From: Azadirachta indica
Taxonomy: Eukaryota > Streptophyta > Magnoliopsida > Sapindales > Meliaceae
Direction: 5' to 3'
Assembly: GCA_022749755.1 (NCBI GenBank)
Contig: CM040453.1
Location: forward strand, 13,649,368-13,713,367
Length of the DNA: 64,000 nt
Shown here: one piece after another, positions 22,901 through 34,175 of the stretch
Layout: every line of letters begins with the position of its first letter
Position numbering within the stretch: the first letter of the stretch is position 1
The notes under the pieces: model-generated
What the model was told of the DNA's origin: nothing
The model's database searches: none
The model's input: only the letters and a program-made list of their open reading frames with translations
Translations under genes and position numbers: made by a program

Positions 22901-23554
22901 CCTTAAAAATGATGAAATTAACATGAACGCGCCCACCCAGTTACAACACAAGGACTAAATTCTTTCAAACCGAAAAAGCTATGAGAATAGCAGAGTATAC
23001 AAAAATTGTCGGCTGCAAACGTTACAACTTCAGTATAAAGCAGACTGTAAAACCTGTACATATATCCCCCACTAAAATGCATATATGAACTGCAAATGAA
23101 GCAGAAATTTTTTTGAAGAAATGAAACAGAAGAAAATATGAAGCAGAACTCATTACATGATACAAGCAAATAATCCAAACTCCAAAAATACAAACTTTCC
23201 AGTTGAAGACAAAAATATAAATGAAAAGGCTTCGCAATCACCCAAACCCAACAACCATGAAAAAAAAAAATCCAAACCAACGAAAAATTAAAAAAAAAAA
23301 AACACACACACACACACAAAAAGAAACCAGATCAAATTTTTTCAAAAATGAAAAATGAAAATAAAAAGATAGACTGAATTACCAATTGCAACAAGGTGAG
23401 GAACAGACAAATTCTTAGCCAATTTAGGGGGGCCCTCAGGCCTAGCATGGACAGAATTCACCTGTTTCCTCCTCACCAAACTCCTCACACAACCACCGAA
23501 CACTCCAAAACCACTACTACCACCATCGTTTTGAGAATCAACTAGAAAACCCAT
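16992..23554 (-). CDS. CAT4: Cationic amino acid transporter, vacuolar CAT2/CAT4 type
   Basis: Fourteen exons on the minus strand join in frame to 642 residues: 23383-23554, 22622-22823, 22302-22386, 21570-21710, 21346-21464, 21170-21266, 20872-21044, 20717-20783, 20013-20171, 19204-19462, 18657-18765, 18009-18121, 17258-17333 and 16992-17148. It is an APC-superfamily transporter with about 14 membrane segments. The early motif [18 protein letters not shown] and the later [17 protein letters not shown] are typical of the family, as is [20 protein letters not shown] hydrophilic loop around 450-510 precedes the last four membrane segments (REL/CAT-type C-terminus), and the protein ends GDSLA. 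Family members export or store basic and other amino acids; the CAT2/CAT4 group sits in the tonoplast. I prefer CAT4 over CAT2 only because the neighbouring genes match those of Arabidopsis CAT4. The family call is secure. Confidence 0.95.
18339..18392 (+). repeat. 27-bp tandem repeat in a CAT intron
   Basis: CAATAAGACTATTGTTCTCT and the bases after it (18339-18365) are repeated directly at 18366-18392 with three or so changes. It lies in intron 11 of the transporter. Confidence 0.8.
23302..23319 (+). repeat. (CA)n microsatellite in CAT intron 1
   Basis: A run of CA dinucleotides follows an A-rich tract within the first intron of the transporter gene. Confidence 0.8.
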
Positions 23555-23612
23555 AAAAGAAGTCCAATATTTTTATCAAAAACACAACAAATACTGTTGA
23601 TTTACTATGTAG

Positions 23613-23650
23613 CTTCTTCTTCTTCTTCTTCTTCTTCTTCTTCTTCTTCT
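23613..23650 (+). repeat. (CTT)n microsatellite in the CAT leader or promoter
   Basis: About 12 CTT units lie 60 bp upstream of the CAT start codon; on the coding strand this is (GAA)n. Confidence 0.9.
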
Positions 23651-24217
23651 TTTTCTTTATTTTTAGTAAATAAATGATAAAGATCCCTAAACTACGTTAT
23701 ATACAAAGAACTGCAATAAAAACTGCCCGCATCCCCTATGACAAATATATATAGATCTTCTTGCAAAAACAGGGAAGCGGACAGATATTACAGAGAGACA
23801 AGACAGGGCAAGGAAGAACTTCCCTTTACTTTCTCTCGCTATTTCTCCGTTTCAGTTGAATTGAATTTGATCCAAGAAATTAAAGGAACTACAGATGACG
23901 TGTTTTTGAAAAATATGGTTTTGTATTTTACCCCTGTTTGTTTATCGTTACGTGGTGGCGGGGGTTCCATTACAATTTCAAATCTTATCATTTAGGCTCC
24001 CAAGTTTTAGATTTTATCAAATAAGTCCTCCTTTCATCATTAATCTTCACGTATAACTTTTTAGTACTACGCATCCCTAACTACAACGATAAGCGAATTT
24101 GGCGCATGGTATTCATAGTGGATGATCAGATGGTATCATTTTTCAAAAGAAAAATATTTTAAGAAAATAAATCAACTTAAAATTTTTTTTATTACTTTAA
24201 AATTTTGATTAATTAAA

Positions 24218-24315
24218 TTAATCAATTATATCATACATTTGACGATATGATAAATAATTTTTAAAATTAATCAATTACATCAGTCATTTGATGGTATGAT
24301 AAATAATTTTAAATA
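24218..24315 (+). repeat. 49-bp tandem repeat
   Basis: Two adjacent copies beginning TTAATCAATTATATCATACA and TTAATCAATTACATCAGTCA, offset by 49 bp, in intergenic DNA. Confidence 0.8.
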
Positions 24316-27300
24316 TCCTAAAAACTTCACAAAATCATTTATGATAAATTGAAATGTATATCATTATCTTTTTAATATCAAATTTTAAAAAATAATTCAT
24401 TATAGTTTTTTAATTCATAATTATAAAGGTTTATTTAATATATAATTTATATAATAAATCTTAAAAATTTAGGGACTAAGTAGTAAAATGTCATTAATAA
24501 CATGTCAACTTGACGCTTCTATAAAATAATCAAATAATTAACATAATAATAACAAATAAATGAAAATGAAAATTAAAAAGAAAAGGCCAAAAAAAAAACG
24601 TGTGCATTTGATTGCAGGTGGCAGTTAAACTGCCCGCTGCCCGCTGCCCAGAGGGTATCGGATCGGTGTGTTTCTTTCCTTTTTATGGCCAGCAGCAGCG
24701 AAATGACGATAGTGTAGAGGATTCTAGTGGGTCCCATGCAGGAAAATACTTTATATAGGAAAATGGGTCCCATAAACGTCGGGTAGCACAGAATCTTCAG
24801 GGCCACATTTCCTTCAGAGGGCAGTTTGGACTTTGGAGGGACTGTGTCCTACAAATTTTTGCAGTTGCGTCCCTATATCTGGGCGATTTTGTAAGGAATT
24901 ATTTTATTTTATTTTATTTTAATTTATGGGAATGGGAATGGGGAGGGACAGACGGTGGTCTCTTCTTGGAATCGACACTGATTGTTCTAAGGTCGGTGCA
25001 AATTGTAACCCGAAGATTTTTTTATTTTTTATTTTATTTTTAATTAAAAAAATGTTATTATAAGTAGATATTTTATCTTAGTTATCAGAATATTGTCTTC
25101 TTCTTCTTCTTAATTCGTAGTACTGATATTTGATTATATTATTTAAATTCACAAATTATTTTTATGATTATATATATTACATAAATAAAGTTTCACGTGA
25201 TCGATAGACAATTAAATAAATTTTGTATATTAAAATTATGTCTTAAAACAACAATTTTATTATGATTTTTATTTAGTATTAATCGAATTTAAAATTATTA
25301 TAATAATGCATGAAACGAAAGTATGTTATATTTTATCTTTGAATTTGAAGGCCCAAAATCATGAATGAAATTGTAATTTAGTATCGAAATTAGAGAAGTT
25401 TGAGAAGAACAATTTAATAGTATGCAAAAAAAAAGTTATATCTCGCTAATTTAATTAATCAATTTTAAAATAATATATACACAACAAAAATATTATTAGA
25501 GAATTATACCAATGATAAAATACGAAGTGTCGCTTAAAATTATTTTAATGATATAATATTATAATAAATTTTTGTACATATAATGAATGAATATGAAATT
25601 TAAAAAATAAATCTGTAATTTAAGTTGTGAATTAGAATTATGACCTAATAAAATAAGATGAGTTGTAATGTGAGATTAAATGGTATGAGAATGAAAATGA
25701 TGGAGGATATTCAGCATCCATATTTGAAAAAATCAAACCTTAAAAAATAAAAAAATAAATTAGAATTTGACTATGGATTATGAAAGAGGCTTGCAAATAC
25801 AATGAAAGTGCCTGATGGACGCGTGTAAGAATGAAAGTAATAATTTAAATAAAGACATATTATTAATCATTAGGCATAAATTAATTACAAAATGCCAGAA
25901 ATTTGAAAATGACTTGGGAAAAGACATGTCCTTTCAAATTAATCAAAATTGACAAAATTAAATTAATCATGTTATTTTATATTACAAAAAGTCTTGACTT
26001 TTTTTTTTTTTGCCCTTTTTCGCTAAACAAACATCTTGACTTAGATTAATCCAAGATTAACCAACAAGAAACCTGAAGCAATATTACTAAACGTATAAAA
26101 TTAGTACAAATCTACATTTTTTTTTAAATATGCTACTAAAGAATTTGTAAGCAATTTATCTTTTAGAATTTTAATTATTTATTTTATAAGAATACAATGT
26201 TTAATAACACTTGATAAAAGTAAGTAGAAATACAGGTAACTCATAAATTAATTCAAAAAGAATATTTACAATTTATGTTGTGCCTTGAGAGCAAAATTAA
26301 AAAAATTTTAATAACACGAACTTCTAATATTAATATTTAATATTAATTATTTTTATCAATAAAAAAAAAACTCTAAATTTTTTCTATTAATCATGTATAT
26401 ACATAAAAAAAAAAGAGATTAGAAATTAATCAAAAGAATAAAAAATGATAATAAAAAATTAGAAATTATAATTTAAAATAATAAAATAAAAAAGGACGTA
26501 GGATACATAGGAAGGGAATAGAATATCGAATCCTTAAAGTTTAGTTTATTAGATATATTAATTATAATAATTTAAAAAATATTACAACACAATTAGGAGG
26601 CATCAATCGATGGCCAGTCAATTGGAATCATGAAACGTGAAGGAATAAAATTATAAATTGAAGCCAAGCCAAAGTCAAGGAAATGAATGAAGTGGGTTTC
26701 TTTCTTTTCTTCACTTTTTTCCTTTTTTTTAATTTTTAATTTTTGGAAGGGAGGCAATGAATGAGTTTTTGGATAAAGCTAAAGGGTAAAGGGCAAAAGG
26801 GCAAAGTCCTGATGTCAGCATTAATATTGAAAATGAACGCCCACCCAAAATTATTTCATTGATTCTTTCTACAATAAAGATAGGGAATCATGAGCTCAAA
26901 ATTGCAATTGGTGGATAAAATTCTTTGATGGGACAACATTCTAATACTATTAATTATAGTATTTTCCCAAAAAAAGAAATTAAAAAAAATTGTAAGTTCA
27001 AATATTTAAATTTATCTTTATAAAAAAATTGAAAAAAATCTAAATTTGATTCATTTGTTAAATCATTACACCAAATTGTATGTGACTTAGCCAAATCAAA
27101 ATTTTATCTTAATTTTATTGAAAATTTATAATATACTTTCAAATTATTTGACCACAATTCAAAAAAAGTGTTCTTAAAAGAGAGGGGAAATAAATTCAAC
27201 TTGAGATTATAGTATTTCAACTTATTTTAATTAAATTAAATAAAATTTTAAAACATCTCTTTTATAAATATTTATTGTTAAACAGTCTTTTCCGCTGTCA

Positions 27301-27894
27301 TTTTTTAAAAAAATTAAAATAAGTATCTTTTTTAATACTTATTCGAAGAAAAAATATTATATGGATGTTGAATTCTAATTTTTAGTGGAAGAATAAAAGT
27401 AACTTAATTTTTTTTGGGTTACGTGTGATAGAGTAGAAGAATCTTGCATTGGGATTTGTTAAAAATAATTTTGGGTCGTCATGGGAAGCTTCTACAAGCT
27501 ATCTTGTATAACAACTTTGAAATGGTCAAAGCACTTTTTTCAACAGCACTTCCACAATTAACAATGAAATACCAAAACAGTTATTTTTTCTTAAAAGAAG
27601 ACATAAGTTATACATAAAATCTCCAATTAGGAAAGTTACGTTTTTGATACGAAGATTATTGAAACATGTTTAGAAGTTTATTCATGTGTTTGGTTAATTA
27701 TTTGTCTTGTAACTAACATAATTAAAATAATAATTAAAAAGCCAGCAACGTTTTGAAGGAAGGTCAATTTCTAAAGTCGAAAATTTGATCACATGGTGAC
27801 CATAATTAACCTGACTTTCGATTGACATAGTAATAACTTCAAGTTGATTTCTCTACTTGAATAAATCGATCAATCATACATGATCAATGCAATA

Positions 27895-27947
27895 AACACC
27901 TAAGGCATTGACAAATTATCTGAAACTAATTCAATGCCTTATGTGTT
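27895..27947. repeat. Hairpin-forming inverted repeat
   Basis: The 17-base arms AACACCTAAGGCATTGA (27895-27911) and TCAATGCCTTATGTGTT (27931-27947) are reverse complements with one mismatch, around a 19-base loop. It lies about 410 bp beyond the BPM stop codon. The stem is short for a plant miRNA precursor. Confidence 0.7.
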
Positions 27948-28355
27948 ATTCGTTTTGCAATTAATGTCATCTGGGTTTAGTAGATTTGGTTGACTCGACT
28001 GCTACAGAGCAATCTTCCTGCAACAAATTTAGTGCTCCTTCACCACAAAATTTTTGAAGGAAGAGAAGTAAAAGAAGAAGAATATATCTTAGCTAAAGAA
28101 TACTAATTTCAATGAGAATGTATATTAATACAAAACCATGATACAATCTTCAGTTTATTGCCACCATAGCATCTGTTATTAATTTAACATACAACACATA
28201 ACATTTCAATATGGATGCACAAAGGAGGCAATATTTTCTCACTTTTCTCTCCATTTTCTTTTTTTCCTTTTTCCCTTGTACTCTTTCTTCCACAATTTTC
28301 CATTTAGTGCCATTAATGGCACTGATGAAACTGGATGTGATTCTGTTGGATGTAT

Positions 28356-31300
28356 TCAGCCTTCTTCCCTAGGACTACCACCGCCTTCGCCACCATCGAG
28401 TGGCACCCACATGCTTCCACTTCTTTCTCCACCATTTTCATAGGTTTGTTGCCTCACACTTCTATCGTTTGTATCATCACCATCAGAGAACTGCGCCCAC
28501 ACGCTTCGACTTTTCCCCCACCCGCTGGTTTCATCTTCAAATCCTGCCACTGTTTTCAATAGCTCTGACTGCAGCAACGGACAGTTTTCTTTGAGATATT
28601 GAAAACCATCTGAGCGCATAACAGCTGCATCAGATGAAGACAATCAGAGAATGTGGAAATGACAAGTTAGACCGACAAGAACAAATATATCATCAAAATA
28701 TTGAAAACCTTAGGCTCCACAGTTGATTCCCAGGTTTTCAAGATCGCCGGGACTTCCTGCAGAGCAAAACACTTCATAAACAAAATGCTCTGCAGTTGTT
28801 TAAACACTATATCCCCAACCTCACTCATATTAAGTTTTCTCAAAAACTGGCTATTTTAATATTTGCAGCATTAGAGCTAATGCAACAAGTATCCAGTGGA
28901 AGGGAAAGTGAATCACCGAATCTTAGTTAGGAATGAACAACTAACCATTTTGTTTATTTTTTTACTGAAACTTGTTTTTCTGAGTATTGAGTTTCTGATA
29001 GGGAAGGGCGAGCAAAAAGACGCAAAAAGCTTGATAGGTTACAAGTTTGCAATTGAGCTGGATAACTTCTTGAAAGTCCTCAGTAAATATGCAATGACTA
29101 TTCGAACAAAAAACAAATAACCAGAAAAAAAATAATATTATTCCCACTTGTGGATAAACATACTAACATGCGACTAGAGAATGAAGGATCTCATATAAAT
29201 TAAAAAACAACACCACCATTGAAATTCTAACTATTTCCTTTAGAGACATACATGTGACAAGTGATGTGACAAGGATCAGTCAGTTGCATGCTGGTAAGTA
29301 CAATTGCAGCAATAGAAATATGTGCATTATCGGAGCTATATTCAAAAAATCTGTATACGAATGCCAGACTCCCACTAGCAGCAACCAAAAAGGTTTCCAA
29401 ACACTTCTTCCCATTGATGGATCTATCTGTCCAAGCCCACTTGCCTTCCATTGGGACCACCTTGATTTGATCAATACATTCATTCTTATATTATCTCCTT
29501 GTCTATAATCATTCACTTCTGTCTATACCTCAATATATACTATCAAACGGTAAAAGCATTATTAATCATGCTTCGGAAAGAACCGACTTTAATGAATCTA
29601 ACCTGTAATTATTGATCATCTCACATGTATCACATTATGTCAAACAAATAAACGAAAATTCAACATGGTCAAAAAGTTAGTGTGCAGGAAAATAAATGGA
29701 CTGCAGTGATGTCTGCACGAGAAGCAGTACAGATCTCGAAGGAGAACACAATTTACTAGCCTTGGAAAAACCTACTTTTGTTCAACCTTGTTCTTCAAGA
29801 GTTCATTATATTGCTAGAGGTTTTTTTTTTTTTTTTTTGGCCCTTTCCTTTTTAAGTGCCTCCTTTGTAGTATCCTTCACAGGCACAAGGGTTGGCGTTC
29901 CCTTATGTATACTTCTGATGTATTACAGGACATGACTTATCCAAAGAAAATAGCAAATTCTTCAAATTATGAAAATAGCAAATGCTCCCAAATTACAATA
30001 ATAACCTTGTTCCATGAAGTTCATTATGTCTAGAGGTTTTATTTTTCCTGTCAAGTACCTCCTTTTTAGTATAATTCATGCTCACAACAATTTCATTTAC
30101 AGTTCAGATGTGTTACGAGTTACAACTTATCCAAAGAAAAAATAACAAGAAAATCCTTCAAATTATCAAAATAGCAACAGCACACAAATTACGATAATAT
30201 AGGTTGAAGTAGATTCGTCTTTTTGATCAATCAAAACCCCTTCCCAACCTGTACAAGGTTCTTCCAAAGCATACGGCTTTCTGGATGTAGACGATGATAT
30301 CTATATAGATGGATCTTATATATGATAATTGTGATTCATTCCAATTAAGCTTCCTTCTTATTAATCTGGAAGTTCCTTAATCCAAGAAGAAAAGGGATGC
30401 TTTTAGCTTGATCAACATACTTGATCCATGGTGTCTCAAGAGGTGTATATATAGGGGAAAAAAGGATATGTCTGTGAGGGCCAAGGGGATAAATGAAAAT
30501 ATAGCTAACAGAGTAACAAAGAAATAGGAATAAGCAATTTGCTTCAAAATTTCACTAGTCAAGAGGAAAAGTCTCTTAGCAAAATTTCAAACCCAAATCA
30601 AAATCACAAGCCACAGAAAAGAATATGATGAAAACTAACGAATATCAACCAGAACTACCAATTGCTTTGCGTATGTATTTGGTACGCACGCGAAAGAAAC
30701 TATGAACCTCACATCATTTCGGAAACAAACACACTCATGCTCTGGTCACTGCCTCCTCTCACTTCCATTAGTGTAGCCATGCCACATGGAGTTCTCATCT
30801 TTATGTCTTCCTTTAGACTTTTGTCCATGTTGCTTTTCCTAAAATGCATAACTCTTTGAAATCTTTACTCTTGCAATATGACTTTGGCATGGTCTGATTC
30901 AAAACTTAGGGCCTTCTTCTTTATCACCATTTTGGACATGTACCAACACAAGTGCAGTGCTCTACAGTATTTCAGCAACAACTCCAAAATTTAAAGTAAT
31001 TTTAACTCTGCTCCTTAATCTACCACACCATCTACATTTCCTCACAATCTAACACAATTTTGTTGATAAGAACAATATTTTTAGATTCTGAAGCACATTA
31101 TTGCAAGAATAATTCCTTAACTACAGTAATTACATCTCTGTCCCCTTATCTACAAAACCACCTACATCTCCTCACAATCCATTCACATTCCTTGTCTCCA
31201 TCATCAACAATTTGGAAATAAATTTACACTTGTACCACCTTAAAGTTAAACTTCTTCACTAGTATCTCCTTACTGGAATTCAAACAAGTATGAAACATAT

Positions 31301-33287
31301 GGTTGCATATTCATCCATATATCACAAGTGTTGGCCCCAATAGGCAAGAGAAACCTAGGAAGAACTCTGAGAATCAATCTCCACTAGTTCAACAAAATAC
31401 AATCAGCAGGTTCTGTTCTACTAGATTCTCTCAATGCTTGACACCAATACAAAGTACCCCAAGAAAGACTTCAGGTATCCAATGCAACTATGAGGCAGTA
31501 ATTGTTTGGAATTTCCTAAGTGGGGAACCAAAATGCAATTCATTGATGGAATATCAGAATTCCAGCAGCAAAAAATTTACAATGTTCTATATACCATATG
31601 CCAGAATTTTCCAAATTTTTCTATAAAAAAAATTTAGAATTTAGAGTTATCCCCAACCTAAGTAAAAAAGAAAATAGGAGACCTGAAAATGAAACGATCA
31701 AAATTAAAAGGACATACCTACTAGGTTTTCAGCAGCAAATTTGAGGCACACAGATTTAAGATCCATAGCACAATGACGATCAGCCAATGCCAGAATATTG
31801 GCAACCGAATTTACTGTTATGACCTTGCAGAGAACCGACTCACACATCAGTCTAAGTCTAGGCAAGGCATACTTTTCTGCTGCAGCTAACAATTTTGCCT
31901 CTAATGTATCAGATACAGATGGCATACAAGATGAACTTGATGCGGAGTACTCCCCATCCTCAATAAGAGTATCTTTGTATATGAAGTGTAACAGGGCCTG
32001 CACAGCACACATGCATATAAATAGGAGATCAAAGACATAGGGTACAACTTATCAAAGCTATATAAATCAAAATACGAGCATTAGAGCAAGAGAAACCTGT
32101 TGCTACCTTAAAAACCTTAGGTTCCATATCTGTAACAACTACTTCGTGATTATCTTCCTCCATTGCATCCAAAAATTCACTTTCAAAAACAGGAGACCGA
32201 GCAGCCAATACCAACTTGTGAGCATGGAACTTCTCACCAGCAACATTAAAAGTAATATCTGAACTCTCCTCATTCTCCAACAACATACCAAAATGATCTC
32301 CAATATCAGATTCAGGTACCTGTATGGAGTGCAATCTCGAGCAATCTATTGCCGAAACCACAACACCAACTGTGCAATTAATTTTCAAGCAATCATCCTT
32401 AAGAAAATCTGAAGTTTCAAGCATAGCACGTCTAAAAAAGCGCTTGTAACCCCTGAGAACAAAACAAAGCAGCGAGTAAATAATTTAAGCTACAGCAAAT
32501 AAAACCTATAGCCAAAAGAAAAAACCAATCACCAATTCCATAAAAAATAACTCCTTCGTAAAAGAACATACGGGACATCATATTTTAAACAAATATCAGC
32601 ATAAGTATACTGCTACAAGCAGTATACAAACCATTTAATGCCAGGTCTAAATTGGAAAATACCACTGTTACATTTATCTCTTATTTTTCGTGTCAAGAAA
32701 CGAACTTTAAAATTACCCATATTTCAAAATTCTTCAGAAACCTTCTCCGCGTCGTACAACATTCAACAAAATTCAAAGATAACTTCTGAAGAACGTCAAC
32801 GGAAGCTTCCGACGAATTTAAAAGATTCACAAAATATTTCTAACATGCGCTGAAATTAACAATTTTGGATGAAACTAACTCACCACATGCTACCACGATA
32901 TTTAAGTGTATAGGGTCCGCTCTCTAACGAACGATCGAAATGCGAATGAACCTTATGCTTTCCCTTGCCACTCTGATCAACAAGGGTGAGCTCGAAGAGC
33001 GCCCTAACATCGGTGCCCTCGCTGGCGAGAGCAATAAAAACTGAAACATAATTGGAATTATCTTCGGGGTTTTTACCGTCAGGGTAGAAATAGATGGCCC
33101 ACTGATATCCACCGACGGTGAAATTATCGCTGGCGATGTGCTTGCCGATGCCGATACCCTTGGAGAGGGAATAGCCTTTGATGGTGAAATGGTGAGAGCC
33201 GTTAATGGTTTGGGTGAGGGAGAGAGACGACGTAGGAGAGGAGAGAGGTGTCGTCGTCGGAGAGGGCGAAGGAGAACCGTGGTACAT
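28356..33287 (-). CDS. BPM4: BTB/POZ and MATH domain protein, CUL3 ubiquitin ligase adaptor
   Basis: Four exons on the minus strand, 32884-33287, 32107-32452, 31718-31997 and 28356-28624, join in frame to 432 residues. A Ser/Pro/Thr-rich start (about 1-25) is followed by a MATH domain at about 27-160, with [23 protein letters not shown] and the closing [13 protein letters not shown] domain follows at about 187-310, with [28 protein letters not shown]. The helical C-terminal region contains [22 protein letters not shown] proteins bring substrates such as homeodomain and ERF factors to CUL3 ligases in the nucleus. Intron 3 is long (3.1 kb); reading into it adds only GMSF before a stop, so intron retention would remove the last domain. 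I suggest BPM4 from gene order; the family itself is certain. Confidence 0.94.
28625..31717 (-). other. Long intron 3 of the BPM gene
   Basis: A 3.1 kb intron, read on the minus strand from GTATGT at 31717 to the acceptor at 28625. It carries a diverged ~219-bp tandem duplication at 29784-30200. A smaller repeat near 31010 and 31135 has the core CTCACAATC. Open frames on both strands show no family resemblance. Confidence 0.75.
29784..30200 (+). repeat. Diverged ~219-bp tandem duplication in BPM intron 3
   Basis: Copy 1 starts AACCTTGTTCTTCAAGAGTT at 29784; copy 2 starts AACCTTGTTCCATGAAGTTC at 30003. Shared landmarks follow in the same order: a CTAGAGGTTTT phrase, CTTATCCAAAGAAAA, TTCAAATTAT with AAAATAGCAA, and CAAATTAC with ATAAT. 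Many substitutions and small gaps show that the duplication is old. Confidence 0.75.
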
Positions 33288-34175
33288 TGTCTGTAAACGA
33301 GATATCTTAGAGTTGACGGGTCATCGGAAAGAAATGAGAGACGGGAAAAAAAACAAACGAAAAAGAAAAGGGCAAGTGGGGGAGGAAGATGTGAGACTTT
33401 GGAGTATAGACTTTTGGAATTGTGCGTGGATAGGTGGTCGGATGGATTCATTGTTCCAACTAAAAAGCAACTTATTCTGTTTTACACTTTTTTTTTTAAA
33501 AAAAATAATAAAAGTGCTCCTATTAAATTCTTTGTTTTCTTTAAAAAAAATTTATTTGGTATCAGTTTTACTTTTCCTTGATATTGTTTAAATTCTATCT
33601 GATCATCCAAACATTCACTAAATTTTTAATAACTTTTACAATAATTAATTTACCAGGTAAATGTCTTATTATGCAAAATCTAAAAAGAAAAAAAATTAAT
33701 AACCTCACCTGCTGAACTAATTGAAATAAGTGTTCTCAGATGTAACAATAATTTCTCTAGGTCTTTTAACCATTTTGTTGAGAGCTTCCTGGAAGAAAGC
33801 TAGAACATTGAATAGATGGAGAATGTAGCATTAAACCTTATGGCAATGTAAATAAATGCTTGCAGTTGCAGCACTTTAATGTATGATCTACACATCCAAG
33901 GAGAAAATTACATTGGTTTCTTCTCTTTTTTTTCTTCTTTCTTAAGGAAAAAAAAAAGAAAAGAAAAAGGTGTGGAAAAACAGTAAATTAAGAATAACGT
34001 ACACATGGCTGACTAACTAAGCTAACTTCTGAAAAATTGCCATGTGGCTGAATGTTGCAACTAAGTGAAGGAAAAAAACTGAAGGTAATCCTAAATCTAA
34101 GCAAATTTCCTACCATTACTTACATGTTAATGAAAAGAGCTTTCATGGAACTATGCTCTTACAATAATTCATTCA
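33288..34175. other. BPM promoter and NEMP 3' flank
   Basis: About 890 bp between two genes that run the same way on the minus strand. The first 200 bp is the probable leader and core promoter of BPM. The rest is AT-rich and probably includes the NEMP 3' UTR. No gene is supportable here. Confidence 0.55.

Larger units (their letters stand above)
23555..28355. other. CAT 5' region and AT-rich gene-poor block
   Basis: About 4.8 kb without a supportable gene. The leftmost 250 bp is the probable 5' UTR and core promoter of CAT, read on the minus strand. From about 24000 the DNA is very AT-rich, broken only by an island of higher complexity at about 24590-24860. Long A/T runs, a 49-bp tandem repeat and a short hairpin are the only structures I see. 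The right end, next to 28356, is the 3' flank of BPM. Confidence 0.65.

Noticed and set aside
23613..23650. The GAA/CTT tract as a coding repeat
   Set aside because: It lies outside any frame with homology, upstream of the CAT start codon, and behaves as an ordinary leader microsatellite.
24573..24806. Minus-strand frame of 77 codons in the AT-rich block
   Set aside because: No recognisable domain and no second exon; it merely overlaps the more complex island, reported separately.
27895..27947. The hairpin as a miRNA precursor
   Set aside because: The stem of 17 pairs is too short for a usual plant precursor, which needs about 21 or more paired bases; kept only as a structural observation.
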